Positions 1 through 7,389 of a stretch of DNA of 21,404 nucleotides are shown in pieces. The translations under genes and the position numbers were made by a program. The stretch is taken from contig RFZE01000009.1 in the NCBI GenBank assembly GCA_009920875.1, forward strand, positions 1 to 21,404, written 5' to 3'. Positions within the stretch are counted from its first letter, which is position 1. The number at the start of each line of letters is the position of its first letter. Below the pieces are notes generated by a model. The model saw only the letters and a program-made list of their open reading frames with translations. It ran no database searches and was not told the DNA's origin. The DNA comes from Alphaproteobacteria bacterium (GTDB taxonomy: Bacteria; Pseudomonadota; Alphaproteobacteria; RS24).

Positions 1-369
1 CTGGAGCTTGCCATCGCCTACAGCACCCAGCGCAAGCAGTTCGGCACGCCCATCAGCGCCTTCGACCGGATCGCCGGCAAGATCGGCTGGATGGTGGTGG
101 AAATCATGGTCGCCCGCCAGTTGACCTTCTACGCGGCGCGGCAAAAGGATTCGGGGCGGCGCTGCGACATGGAAGCGGGCATGGCCAAGCTGCTGGCGGC
201 ACGTGTTGCCTGGGCGGCGGCGGACAACGCTGTGCAGGTGCATGGCGGCAACGGCTACGCGGTCGAGTTCCCGGTCAGCCGCCTGCTGGCCGATGCGCGC
301 ATTCTCAACATTTTCGAAGGGGCGGCGGAAATCCAAGCGGATATTATTGCCCGCCATTTGGCGCAATAG
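1..369 (+). CDS. Acyl-CoA dehydrogenase, C-terminal part (5' end outside window)
   Basis: The reading frame is open from base 1, so the gene begins upstream and only its last 122 residues are seen. They match the C-terminal helical domain of FAD-dependent acyl-CoA dehydrogenases: a YSTQRKQFGTPI stretch near residue 7, then VQVHGGNGYAVEFPVSR, LLADARI and FEGAAEIQ. The Glu of FEGA sits where the catalytic base lies in medium- and short-chain enzymes. Such enzymes oxidise acyl-CoA to enoyl-CoA and pass electrons to ETF, whose genes follow at 1268-2958. Chain-length specificity cannot be read from this fragment. Codon use is odd: by hand count 11 of the first 100 codons end in A or T, against 10 of the last 22; the neighbouring genes resemble the latter. 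The family call is secure; the exact substrate is unknown. Confidence 0.93.
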   Translation: MELAIAYSTQRKQFGTPISAFDRIAGKIGWMVVEIMVARQLTFYAARQKDSGRRCDMEAGMAKLLAARVAWAAADNAVQVHGGNGYAVEFPVSRLLADARILNIFEGAAEIQADIIARHLAQ

Positions 370-381
370 GGCGGAAAGTCT

Positions 382-570
382 ATGTCTTTTGTTAATTATC
401 TCATTCCCATCGGCCTGATTGCCGTCACCTTGGTGTTGCTGGCCGGTCTGGCCAATATGTTGCGCGGCGGCGAAGCGTCACTGTCGCAAAAATTGATGCG
501 CTGGCGCGTCGGCCTGCAATTTGCAACAGTGGTTTTGGTGATGCTCGGTTTTTATCTGTCAGGACGCTAA
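382..570 (+). CDS. Small twin-transmembrane protein, HIG1 family
   Basis: A 62-residue protein with two hydrophobic segments, about residues 3-25 and 43-60. They are joined by a charged loop holding LSQKLMRWRVGLQ (34-46). This matches the bacterial members of the hypoxia-induced protein (HIG1, PF04588) family, in which an LMRxRVxxQ motif precedes the second membrane helix. Mitochondrial relatives associate with cytochrome c oxidase; the role of the bacterial proteins is not established, so a respiratory link is inference. The ATG lies 12 bases after the acyl-CoA dehydrogenase stop and has GGCGGAAAG upstream. The stop directly abuts the ATG of the next gene, suggesting co-translation with the adenosyltransferase. 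Confidence 0.85.
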   Translation: MSFVNYLIPIGLIAVTLVLLAGLANMLRGGEASLSQKLMRWRVGLQFATVVLVMLGFYLSGR

Positions 571-1137
571 ATGGTGAAATTGACCAAAATCTATACCCGC
601 AGCGGCGATGATGGCAGCACCGCTTTGGCCGATGGCACGCGCCGCGCCAAGCATGATGCGCGCATTGCCGCTTATGGCGCGGTCGATGAGACCAATGCCG
701 CTTTGGGCACGGCGCGGCTTTATACCAAAGACCATGCGGCACTCGATGCTGTTTTGGCGCGGCTGCAAAATGATTTGTTCGATTTGGGTGCTGATTTGGC
801 AACCCCGGATGATGTCGATTTCGAGGCTTTGCGTATCACCCCGGCGCAAGTGACACGGCTGGAAAGCGAAATAGATACGCTGAATGATAAATTGCAGCCT
901 TTGGACAGTTTTGTATTGCCGGGCGGAACCGAAGCGGCGGCGCATTTACATTTGGCGCGCACGCTGATGCGGCGCGCCGAGCGGCGTTTGAGCGCGGCCA
1001 TGGAGGCGGGCGATGCTTTCTCCGATAGCGCGCGGCAATTTATCAATCGCGCTTCCGATTTATTGTTCGTGGCGGCGCGCACGGCCAATGAAAATGGCGA
1101 AAAAGACGTAAAATGGGTGCCAGGCGCCAATCGGTAG
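571..1137 (+). CDS. ATP:cob(I)alamin adenosyltransferase, PduO type
   Basis: Transfers the adenosyl group of ATP to cob(I)alamin to make coenzyme B12, for instance for methylmalonyl-CoA mutase. The 188-residue length is normal for a PduO/MMAB-type enzyme. The N-terminal nucleotide-binding motif reads TKIYTRSGDDG (5-15), followed by AYGAVDETN (34-42). The C-terminal helix has INRASDLLFVAAR with the conserved Arg160 and Asp163, and the protein ends in WVPGANR, close to the usual ending. The start codon follows the preceding TAA with no gap, and AGGA lies a few bases upstream. Its placement before etfBA and hbd is a familiar alphaproteobacterial arrangement. Family membership is clear; whether the natural substrate is cobalamin or an incomplete corrinoid cannot be told. 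Confidence 0.92.
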   Translation: MVKLTKIYTRSGDDGSTALADGTRRAKHDARIAAYGAVDETNAALGTARLYTKDHAALDAVLARLQNDLFDLGADLATPDDVDFEALRITPAQVTRLESEIDTLNDKLQPLDSFVLPGGTEAAAHLHLARTLMRRAERRLSAAMEAGDAFSDSARQFINRASDLLFVAARTANENGEKDVKWVPGANR

Positions 1138-1182
1138 CATAGGCGATGCGCGTTTTGACGCAGGGTCTGTGTGGCTCGTCAA

Positions 1183-1211
1183 TTGACTTATTTAGGCCAA
1201 ATGCGTAATTA
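1183..1211 (+). promoter_or_regulatory. Candidate promoter for etfB-etfA-hbd
   Basis: The 130-base gap before etfB holds TTGACT (1183-1188, five of six matches to the -35 consensus). A 17-base spacer separates it from an AT-rich TAATTAAAT starting at 1206, which is a poor -10 match. A second -35-like TTGACG lies at 1155-1160. Downstream, in the would-be leader, CGCCC (1224-1228) and GGGCG (1243-1247) can pair ahead of a run of five T; this could be a weak attenuator or chance. The etfB ribosome site GGAGAG is at 1256-1261. Confidence 0.35.
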
Positions 1212-1267
1212 AATTCCGAGATACGCCCCGAATAGAAGAGCCGGGCGGTTTTTGTGGAGAGACCATT

Positions 1268-2017
1268 ATGAAAATTCTTGTCCCCGTCAAACGCGTGGTT
1301 GACTATAATGTCAAAATTCGCGTCAAGCCGGACCAAACGGGCGTTGATTTGGCCAATGTCAAAATGTCGATGAACCCGTTTTGCGAGATTGCCGTTGAAG
1401 AAGCGGTGCGCCTGCAAGAGGCCGGAACCGCAACCGAAATCATTGTTGTTTCAGTCGGCCCTGCGCAAGCGCAAGAAACCATTCGCACCGCTTTGGCAAT
1501 GGGCGCCGATCGCGGTATTTTGGTCAAAACCGATGATGAGTTGGAGCCTTTGGGCATTGCCAAAGTGCTGAAAGCCGTGGTTGAGGCCGAAAGCCCTGAT
1601 TTGGTGATTCTCGGCAAGCAAGCGATTGATGGCGACAATAACCAAACCGGCCAAATGCTGGCCGCGCTGCTCGGTTGGTCGCAAGGGACATTCGCCTCTG
1701 AACTGGGTATTGAAGGTGACAAGATTAATGTCACGCGCGAGATTGATGGCGGTTTGCAAAGCGTCAAACTGGCCATGCCGGCCATCATCACCACGGATTT
1801 GCGTTTGAATGAGCCGCGCTATGCCTCGCTGCCCAATATTATGAAAGCCAAGAAAAAGCCGATTGATGAAAAAGAATTGGCCGAATATGGCGTCGATGCC
1901 GCACCACGCTTGGAAATCGTCAAAGTGGCCGAGCCGGCCGAGCGCGAAGCCGGTGTGAAAGTTGAAACCGTCGGCGAACTGGTCGACAAGCTGAAAAACG
2001 AAGCAGGGGTGATATAA
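1268..2017 (+). CDS. etfB: Electron transfer flavoprotein, beta subunit
   Basis: Small subunit of the soluble FAD/AMP-containing carrier that takes electrons from acyl-CoA dehydrogenases and hands them to ETF:quinone oxidoreductase. At 249 residues it is full length. It starts MKILVPVKRV and carries the AMP-site region LGKQAIDGDNNQTGQ. The family signature begins at Asp177 with DLRLNEPRYASLPNIMK followed by a lysine cluster; this is the recognition loop that docks with dehydrogenases in the human protein. GGAGAG precedes the ATG at good spacing. The stop overlaps the etfA start by one base (TAATG), so the two subunits are probably translationally coupled. No oddities seen. Confidence 0.97.
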   Translation: MKILVPVKRVVDYNVKIRVKPDQTGVDLANVKMSMNPFCEIAVEEAVRLQEAGTATEIIVVSVGPAQAQETIRTALAMGADRGILVKTDDELEPLGIAKVLKAVVEAESPDLVILGKQAIDGDNNQTGQMLAALLGWSQGTFASELGIEGDKINVTREIDGGLQSVKLAMPAIITTDLRLNEPRYASLPNIMKAKKKPIDEKELAEYGVDAAPRLEIVKVAEPAEREAGVKVETVGELVDKLKNEAGVI

Positions 2018-2958
2018 TGAATACGCTGCTGATAGCTGAACATAATAATGAAACCCTGGCCGATGCGACTGTGAAAGCCGTTACCGCGGCCGCGCAAATG
2101 GGCGGCGAATGCCATGTGCTGGTCGCCGGCAGCGGTTGCGCTGCGGTTGCCGACCAAGCTGCCAAGCTGGAGGGTGTGGCCAAAGTTTTGCTCGCCGATG
2201 ACGCGCAATATGAAAAGCAATTGGCCGAACCGATGGCGGCTCTGGTTGTCGCCATGGCCGATGGTTATGCAACCATTGCCTCACCGGCCTCGACCAATGG
2301 TAAAAATTTCATGCCGCGCATTGCTGCGCTTTTGGATTGCAGCCAAATTTCTGACATTACCGCCGTCATTGACGCCAACACATTTGAGCGTCCGATTTAT
2401 GCCGGCAATGCCATTCAGACCGTCAAAGTCACTGAAGCCAAAAAGGCCGTGACCATTCGCGCAACCGCTTTTCAAGCGGCCGGTGATGGTGGCAGCGCTG
2501 GCGTTGAAGCGGCCGGCGCGGCGGATAATCCGGGCCTGTCGGAATTTGTGAATGAAGAGTTGACCAAATCAGACCGCCCCGAACTGACCTCTGCCAAAGT
2601 CGTCGTTTCCGGTGGTCGCGGCATGCAGTCGGGCGAAAACTTCCCGATGTTGGAAAAAGTTGCCGATAAGCTGGGAGCCGCTGTCGGTGCGTCGCGCGCT
2701 GCCGTGGATGCCGGTTTTGTGCCCAATGATTATCAAGTCGGGCAAACCGGTAAAGTGGTGGCGCCTGAGCTTTATATTGCCGTCGGCATTTCCGGCGCCA
2801 TTCAGCATTTGGCCGGTATGAAAGATTCGAAAGTCATTGTTGCCATCAACAAAGACGAAGAAGCACCGATTTTCCAAGTGGCCGATTACGGTTTGGTGGC
2901 CGATTTGTTCACCGCCGTGCCGGAATTGGAAGAAGAATTGGGCAAGGCCGGATTGTAA
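2017..2958 (+). CDS. etfA: Electron transfer flavoprotein, alpha subunit
   Basis: Large ETF subunit, 313 residues, the normal length. The C-terminal half is the FAD domain: VVSGGRGM, GASRAAVDAGFVPNDYQVGQ, then TGKVVAPELYIAVGISGAIQ and INKDEEAPIF, all hallmark stretches. The N-terminal half is the looser Rossmann-like domain that pairs with EtfB. AGGGGTG upstream serves as ribosome site and overlaps the end of etfB. The stop codon lies in and beside the loop of a perfect 9-base-pair hairpin (2945-2966), described separately. Together with the acyl-CoA dehydrogenase and hbd this makes a beta-oxidation and electron-transfer block. Confidence 0.97.
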   Translation: MNTLLIAEHNNETLADATVKAVTAAAQMGGECHVLVAGSGCAAVADQAAKLEGVAKVLLADDAQYEKQLAEPMAALVVAMADGYATIASPASTNGKNFMPRIAALLDCSQISDITAVIDANTFERPIYAGNAIQTVKVTEAKKAVTIRATAFQAAGDGGSAGVEAAGAADNPGLSEFVNEELTKSDRPELTSAKVVVSGGRGMQSGENFPMLEKVADKLGAAVGASRAAVDAGFVPNDYQVGQTGKVVAPELYIAVGISGAIQHLAGMKDSKVIVAINKDEEAPIFQVADYGLVADLFTAVPELEEELGKAGL

Positions 2959-2983
2959 TCCGGCCTGTCGCCCGTTTCGCGAC
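2945..2983 (+). promoter_or_regulatory. Tandem hairpins between etfA and hbd
   Basis: AGGCCGGAT (2945-2953) pairs perfectly with ATCCGGCCT (2958-2966) around the loop TGTA; the etfA TAA occupies 2956-2958. Directly after it GTCGC (2967-2971) pairs with GCGAC (2979-2983) around a 7-base loop. The hbd ATG begins at 2986. There is no T-run, so this is not a standard intrinsic terminator. It could protect the upstream mRNA end, mark a processing site, or limit hbd translation. The structures are read from sequence; the roles are inference. Confidence 0.6.
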
Positions 2984-2985
2984 CC

Positions 2986-3864
2986 ATGGCAAATATAAAA
3001 AATGTAGCGATTATCGGTGCCGGGCAAATGGGCTGCGGCATTGCGCATGTGTTTGCCCTGGCCGGTTATCGAGTCTTGCTCAATGATATTAATGCGGCAC
3101 ATTTAAGCGCCGGTCTTGCCACTATTGAAAAAAATCTGGCGCGCCAAGTGGCGTCGGAAAAAATCACTCAAAGCGACAGCGAGGAGGCTTTGGCCCTGAT
3201 CTCGACCCATGGTGAGCTTGCCGCTTTGGCGGAAGCCGATTTGGTCATTGAGGCGGCCAGCGAAGACGAAAATATCAAGCTGCAAATTCTTGAAGCGGTC
3301 AGCGCGCTTGTCTCAGACGACACGCTTTTGGCCTCCAATACATCATCAATTTCCATCACCAGGCTGGCCGCGCAGACGCGCCATCCGGAAAATTTTATCG
3401 GCATGCATTTTATGAATCCGGTGCCGGTCATGCAATTGGTTGAGCTTATTCGCGGCATGGCGACCAGCGATGAAAGTTTCGAAACGGCGCAAGCCATTGT
3501 CCAAAAGCTCGGCAAAACCGCCGCCATGTCAGAAGATTATCCGGCCTTTATCGTCAATCGCATATTGCTGCCAATGATAAATGAGGCGGCGTTTGCGCTT
3601 TATGAAGGCGTCGGCTCGGTGGCGAGCATTGATGAGGCCATGCAATTGGGCGCCAATCACCGCATGGGGCCGCTGCAATTGGCCGATTTCATCGGCTTGG
3701 ATACATGCGTGTCGATTATGCGCGTCTTGCAAGACGGGCTGGGTGATGACAAATATCGCCCCTGTCCGCTTTTGGTCAAATATGTCGAAGCCGGTTGGCT
3801 CGGTCGCAAAAGCGGGCGTGGCTTTTATGATTATGGCGGCGACAGCCCGGTGCCGACGCGCTAA
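2986..3864 (+). CDS. hbd: 3-hydroxybutyryl-CoA dehydrogenase
   Basis: NAD(P)-dependent 3-hydroxyacyl-CoA dehydrogenase of 292 residues, acting on 3-hydroxybutyryl-CoA in fatty-acid or polyhydroxybutyrate metabolism. The N-terminal Rossmann motif is GAGQMGCGIA (11-20). NTSSISIT follows, then GMHFMNPVP with the catalytic His141. The C-terminal domain has FIVNRILLPMINEA, GANHRMGPLQLADFIGLD and the closing GWLGRKSGRGFYDY. It is a stand-alone dehydrogenase, not the hydratase-dehydrogenase fusion. The start must be 2986 because the dinucleotide fold begins almost at once. No Shine-Dalgarno is visible there; the preceding bases are taken up by a hairpin. The stop overlaps that of tlpA on the other strand. 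Confidence 0.95.
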   Translation: MANIKNVAIIGAGQMGCGIAHVFALAGYRVLLNDINAAHLSAGLATIEKNLARQVASEKITQSDSEEALALISTHGELAALAEADLVIEAASEDENIKLQILEAVSALVSDDTLLASNTSSISITRLAAQTRHPENFIGMHFMNPVPVMQLVELIRGMATSDESFETAQAIVQKLGKTAAMSEDYPAFIVNRILLPMINEAAFALYEGVGSVASIDEAMQLGANHRMGPLQLADFIGLDTCVSIMRVLQDGLGDDKYRPCPLLVKYVEAGWLGRKSGRGFYDYGGDSPVPTR

Positions 3865-4484
3865 TTGTTCAAATAATAATCCAATAAAGCATGCACTTCG
3901 GGGGCGTCCCAATCGGCTTCGCCGGCCAAGCGACCGATTTCCATGCCGTTTTCATCCAACAGCAATGTCGTCGGCAGACCGATAAGGGCGACGGCGCGTG
4001 CTGATTTATAGCTCGCATCATAAAGCCGCGTGACGTTTTTGACGGCCAATTCATTGAGGAATTTTTCACCTTTGCCGGCGCCCGAGCGATCGACCGATAG
4101 GGTGATGACTTTCACGTTTTTATCTTGATAGCGCCCTGCCAGCATATCCAATTGCGGCATTTCCTTGCGGCACGGGGCGCACCAAGTGGCCCAAAAATTG
4201 ACCAGCACCAAGCGGCCTTCAATGTCGCTGATTTTTACCTGCGTGCCGTCAGCTCTTTGCACAAATAAGTCGGGCAGGGTTTTGCGCGTCGCATGGGTCA
4301 CGAATTTATCAAGCTGCGGCCCCAAGGAAGCGCTTTTTTTCGCTTGCGGCGGCTTGCTTTCGTCGCTTGGCTTGCTGTATAGGGACACAGCAAGAGCGCC
4401 GGTCACAACCACAACAAGCCCCAGCACAGCCGCATGACGGCGGACGAATCGGGCAAATTGTGACAGACTGGCTTTGGATGACAT
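3861..4484 (-). CDS. tlpA: TlpA-family membrane-anchored thioredoxin
   Basis: 207 residues: a short cytoplasmic start, one membrane anchor (about 18-36, HAAVLGLVVVVTGALAVS), a linker rich in Lys, Ser and Pro, and a periplasmic thioredoxin fold. The active site is WCAPC (101-105) within VNFWATWCAPCRKEMPQL, and the cis-proline is Pro171 in IGLPTT. TlpA proteins are periplasmic thiol reductants, studied in cytochrome oxidase copper-centre and cytochrome c maturation. I chose the ATG at 4484 because TAAGGAGGT lies just upstream; a longer frame to 4610 runs antisense into argH with an unrelated N-terminus. Divergence from argH with a 24-base gap is notable. Whether it serves oxidase assembly or general thiol reduction is undecided. 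Confidence 0.93.
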   Translation of the reverse strand: MSSKASLSQFARFVRRHAAVLGLVVVVTGALAVSLYSKPSDESKPPQAKKSASLGPQLDKFVTHATRKTLPDLFVQRADGTQVKISDIEGRLVLVNFWATWCAPCRKEMPQLDMLAGRYQDKNVKVITLSVDRSGAGKGEKFLNELAVKNVTRLYDASYKSARAVALIGLPTTLLLDENGMEIGRLAGEADWDAPEVHALLDYYLNN

Positions 4485-4508
4485 ATGAACCTCCTTAAGG
4501 GGCAGGCA
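4485..4508. promoter_or_regulatory. 24-base divergent start region with shared CCTTAAGG
   Basis: Only 24 bases separate the start codons of tlpA (minus) and argH (plus). The palindrome CCTTAAGG (4493-4500) provides the core of both ribosome sites: AAGGGG for argH and TAAGGAGGT for tlpA on the opposite strand. There is no room for promoters, so each must lie inside the other gene and the 5' ends of the two mRNAs must be complementary. An in-frame ATG at 4485 could also start argH eight codons early, but it lacks a ribosome site. Confidence 0.7.
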
Positions 4509-5903
4509 ATGAGTAACCGCATGTGGGGCGGCCGGTTTGGTGGCAGTCCCGATGACATTATGGAAGAAATTAACGCTTCCATCGGCTTTGACCAGCGTTT
4601 GTTTGCACAAGACATTCGCGGTTCATTGGCGCATGCGCAAATGCTTGTCAAACAAGGGATTATTTCCGCCGCAGACGGCAAGGCGATTGCCGACGGGCTG
4701 GGCCAAATCGAGGCCGAAATTAAAGACGGCACATTCACTTTTTCGCGCGCGCTGGAAGATATTCATATGAATATTGAAGCGCGGCTGGGCGAGCTTATCG
4801 GCGAGGCGGCGGGACGGCTGCATACGGCGCGCTCGCGCAATGACCAAGTGGCGACCGATTTCCGGCTTTATGTGCGCGATGCGCTCGACCATATGGGCGC
4901 GCAAATTCATGGCTTGATGGGCGTTTTGCTGAACCAAGCCGAGGCCCATGCCGAAACCATCATGCCGGGCTTTACCCATTTGCAACCGGCGCAACCGGTG
5001 ACTTTCGGCCATCATCTCTTGGCCTATGTCGAAATGCTGGCGCGCGATGCGGGTCGCTTTGGTGATGCGCGGGCGCGGATGAATGAAAGCCCGCTCGGCG
5101 CTGCCGCTTTGGCCGGCACCGGGTTTGATATTGACCGCGATATGACGGCTCAGGCGCTCGGTTTTGACCGGCCTATGGGCAATAGTATGGATGCGGTATC
5201 CGACCGCGATTTTGCGCTGGAAGCTCTATCGGCGGCGGCCATTTGTGCCACCCATTTATCGCGTTTGGCTGAAGAGATTGTTATTTTCTCCGGCCCCGCT
5301 TACGGCTTTTTTGACCTGCCCGATGCGTTCTCCACCGGCTCTTCCATCATGCCGCAAAAGCGCAATCCCGATGCGGCCGAATTGGTGCGCGCCAAAACCG
5401 GCCGCATTATCGGCGCGCTGGGTGGCTTGATGATTGTCATGAAAGGTCTGCCTTTGGCCTATTCAAAAGATATGCAGGAAGACAAGGAAGGCGTGTTTAA
5501 CGCGCTCGACAGCCTGTCTTTGAGCTTGGCCGCAATGAGCGGCATGATGGGCGCGCTCGGCATAAATGGCGAGGCCATGCGCGCCGCTGCCGGTAGCGGG
5601 TTTTCCACCGCCACGGATTTGGCCGATTGGCTGGTGCGCGAAGCGGGATTGCCGTTTCGCCAAGCCCATCATGTCACCGGTCAATTGGTGGCATTGGCCG
5701 AAGAAAATAATTGCGCATTGGAAGATGTGCCGCTGGCCGATATGCAAAATGTCGAAGCGGCGATTTCCGAAAATGTGTTTTCAGTTTTGAGCGTCGATAA
5801 TTCGGTCGCCTCGCGGCGTGCTTTTGGTGGCACGGCACCCGATAATGTGCGCGCGCGTGTGGCGCATTGGCAAAATTGGTTGTCGGAAAACGCGCCATCA
5901 TGA
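4509..5903 (+). CDS. argH: Argininosuccinate lyase
   Basis: Last enzyme of arginine synthesis: splits argininosuccinate into arginine and fumarate. 464 residues, the usual length. It begins MSNRMWGGRF, typical for the family, which favours the ATG at 4509 (AAGGGG six bases upstream) over 4485. Conserved blocks include TARSRNDQVATDFRLY, GFTHLQPAQPVTFGHH, with the histidine involved in catalysis, and the fumarase/aspartase-superfamily signature GSSIMPQKRNPD, whose mobile GSS loop (277-279) carries the catalytic serine. The stop overlaps the next gene's start as ATGA, linking it to lptM and lysA. Confidence 0.97.
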   Translation: MSNRMWGGRFGGSPDDIMEEINASIGFDQRLFAQDIRGSLAHAQMLVKQGIISAADGKAIADGLGQIEAEIKDGTFTFSRALEDIHMNIEARLGELIGEAAGRLHTARSRNDQVATDFRLYVRDALDHMGAQIHGLMGVLLNQAEAHAETIMPGFTHLQPAQPVTFGHHLLAYVEMLARDAGRFGDARARMNESPLGAAALAGTGFDIDRDMTAQALGFDRPMGNSMDAVSDRDFALEALSAAAICATHLSRLAEEIVIFSGPAYGFFDLPDAFSTGSSIMPQKRNPDAAELVRAKTGRIIGALGGLMIVMKGLPLAYSKDMQEDKEGVFNALDSLSLSLAAMSGMMGALGINGEAMRAAAGSGFSTATDLADWLVREAGLPFRQAHHVTGQLVALAEENNCALEDVPLADMQNVEAAISENVFSVLSVDNSVASRRAFGGTAPDNVRARVAHWQNWLSENAPS

Positions 5904-6046
5904 TGCGCCGTCTTACATCTTTCATCACCGCTTTTGTGCTTGGCTTTACACTGGTCGCGGTGAGCGGCTGCGGCAAGCGCGGTGAATTGCGCTTGCCCGA
6001 TGAGCAATCGCAAAGCGCGCTCTTTTGGGAGCAGCCCTATGGATGA
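5900..6046 (+). CDS. lptM: Small LptM/YifL-type lipoprotein
   Basis: A 48-residue gene. The product has positive residues (MMRR), a hydrophobic stretch (residues 5-20) and a lipobox AVSGC with the lipidated Cys at position 24, followed by GKRGELRLPDE. The pattern GCGxxGxLxxP after the lipobox marks the YifL family, now LptM; in E. coli it helps mature the LPS translocon LptD-LptE at the outer membrane. It starts in an ATGA overlap with argH and ends 8 bases inside lysA. Position just before lysA is usual for this family. The short mature part makes a function claim weaker than the lipoprotein call itself. Confidence 0.85.
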   Translation: MMRRLTSFITAFVLGFTLVAVSGCGKRGELRLPDEQSQSALFWEQPYG

Positions 6047-7319
6047 GTTTGGCTATCACGACGGCGCGCTGCATGCTGAGCAAGTTTCGATAGAGGCATT
6101 GGCCGAAACTGTCGGCACGCCGTTTTATTGCTATTCGGCGGCGACCTTGCGCCATCATTATCACGTGCTGGATGCGGCTTTGGCCGAAAACGGTTTGTCT
6201 GACCGGCTGATTTGCTATTCGGTGAAGGCCAATTCCAATCTCGCCGTTATTGCCACATTGGCGCAAATGGGGGCGGGTGCCGATATTGTTTCGCAAGGGG
6301 AATTGCGCCGCGCTTTGCAGGCCGGTGTGCCGCCCGAAAAAATCGTCTTCTCGGGTGTCGGCAAAACGGCGGAAGAAATGCGCGCCGCGCTCGAAGCCGG
6401 TATTTTGCAGTTCAATGTCGAAAGCCTGTCGGAAATCGATTTATTGGCCGAAACCGCCAGCGCTTTGGGCAAAACCGCCGAAATTGCGTTGCGCGTCAAT
6501 CCCGATATTGAAGCGGGCACGCATAAAAAAATTTCCACCGGCACGGCGGAAACCAAATTCGGCATTGCCTGGGAAGAGGCTGAAGCCGGTTTCGCCCATG
6601 CACGCGCTTTGGACGGGGTTGAAGCGGTCGGTATTGATATTCACATTGGCAGTCAAATTACCGATTTGACGCCGTTTCGCCGCGCTTTTGAAAAAGTCGG
6701 GGCTTTGCTGAGCGCTTTGCGTGCCGACGGGCATGATATTCGCCGCCTCGATTTGGGCGGCGGTTTGGGCGTGCCTTATGCGCGCGAAGGCGATGGCGAT
6801 AATGCGCTGCCGCCTGAGCCGCGCGCCTATGCGCAGCTGATTGCTGAGACTTTGGGGGCAAGTGGCTGCACCATCATGCTGGAGCCGGGCCGTTTGATTG
6901 CTGCCAATGCCGGTATATTGGTGACGTCCGTGGTGCGCTGCAAAGAGGGGACGGCTAAGAATTTCATGATTGTCGATGCCGCCATGACCGAGCTGATGCG
7001 GCCGACTTTATATGATGCGCATCATCCGATTGCGCCGGTGCTGCAAGATGAAAGCGCGACAAAAAATTGGGATGTCGTCGGCCCGGTTTGCGAAACCGGT
7101 GACTTTCTGGGGCTTGACCGCGCTTTGCCGGTTTTACAGCCGGGCGCGCTATTGGCCATATTTGCGGCCGGGGCTTATGGGGCGGTGCTCGGCTCGGCTT
7201 ATAATACGCGCCTTGCCGCGCCTGAGGTTTTGGTCGATGGCGATAAATGGCAAGTGGTGCGGGCGCGCCCCGATTATGAGGCGCTTTTGGCCGGTGAGGC
7301 GATTCCCGATTGGCTGTGA
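6039..7319 (+). CDS. lysA: Diaminopimelate decarboxylase
   Basis: PLP enzyme that decarboxylates meso-diaminopimelate to L-lysine, the last step of the pathway. 426 residues from the ATG at 6039. The opening MDEFGYHDGALHAE fits the family, and GGGAG lies upstream; extending to 5982 would add residues from the lptM overlap with no counterpart. The PLP lysine is Lys63 in CYSVKANSN. Further blocks are HIGSQITDL, LDLGGGLGVPY, LEPGRLIAANAG and GPVCETGDFLG, with the substrate-side Cys351 at the dimer interface, then GAYGAVLGSAYNTR. A typical fold-type III enzyme with no missing motif. Confidence 0.97.
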   Translation: MDEFGYHDGALHAEQVSIEALAETVGTPFYCYSAATLRHHYHVLDAALAENGLSDRLICYSVKANSNLAVIATLAQMGAGADIVSQGELRRALQAGVPPEKIVFSGVGKTAEEMRAALEAGILQFNVESLSEIDLLAETASALGKTAEIALRVNPDIEAGTHKKISTGTAETKFGIAWEEAEAGFAHARALDGVEAVGIDIHIGSQITDLTPFRRAFEKVGALLSALRADGHDIRRLDLGGGLGVPYAREGDGDNALPPEPRAYAQLIAETLGASGCTIMLEPGRLIAANAGILVTSVVRCKEGTAKNFMIVDAAMTELMRPTLYDAHHPIAPVLQDESATKNWDVVGPVCETGDFLGLDRALPVLQPGALLAIFAAGAYGAVLGSAYNTRLAAPEVLVDGDKWQVVRARPDYEALLAGEAIPDWL

Positions 7320-7326
7320 AAGCGGT

Positions 7327-7356
7327 TTGCTTTGCACCCCGAAAAACACGTAAAAT
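7327..7356 (+). promoter_or_regulatory. Weak candidate promoter before ftsE
   Basis: In the 70-base gap after lysA, TTGCTT (7327-7332), an 18-base spacer and TAAAAT (7351-7356, five of six -10 matches) form a possible sigma-70-type promoter for ftsE onward. The -35 is poor, and read-through from argH-lysA is equally possible. Confidence 0.28.
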
Positions 7357-7389
7357 CGCGGCAGATGATGATTCAAAAAGGCAACTGCC

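Noticed and set aside
1224..1253. Terminator between the adenosyltransferase gene and etfB
   Set aside because: The stem has only five pairs with a 14-base loop and would lie downstream of the likely etfB promoter; too weak to call.
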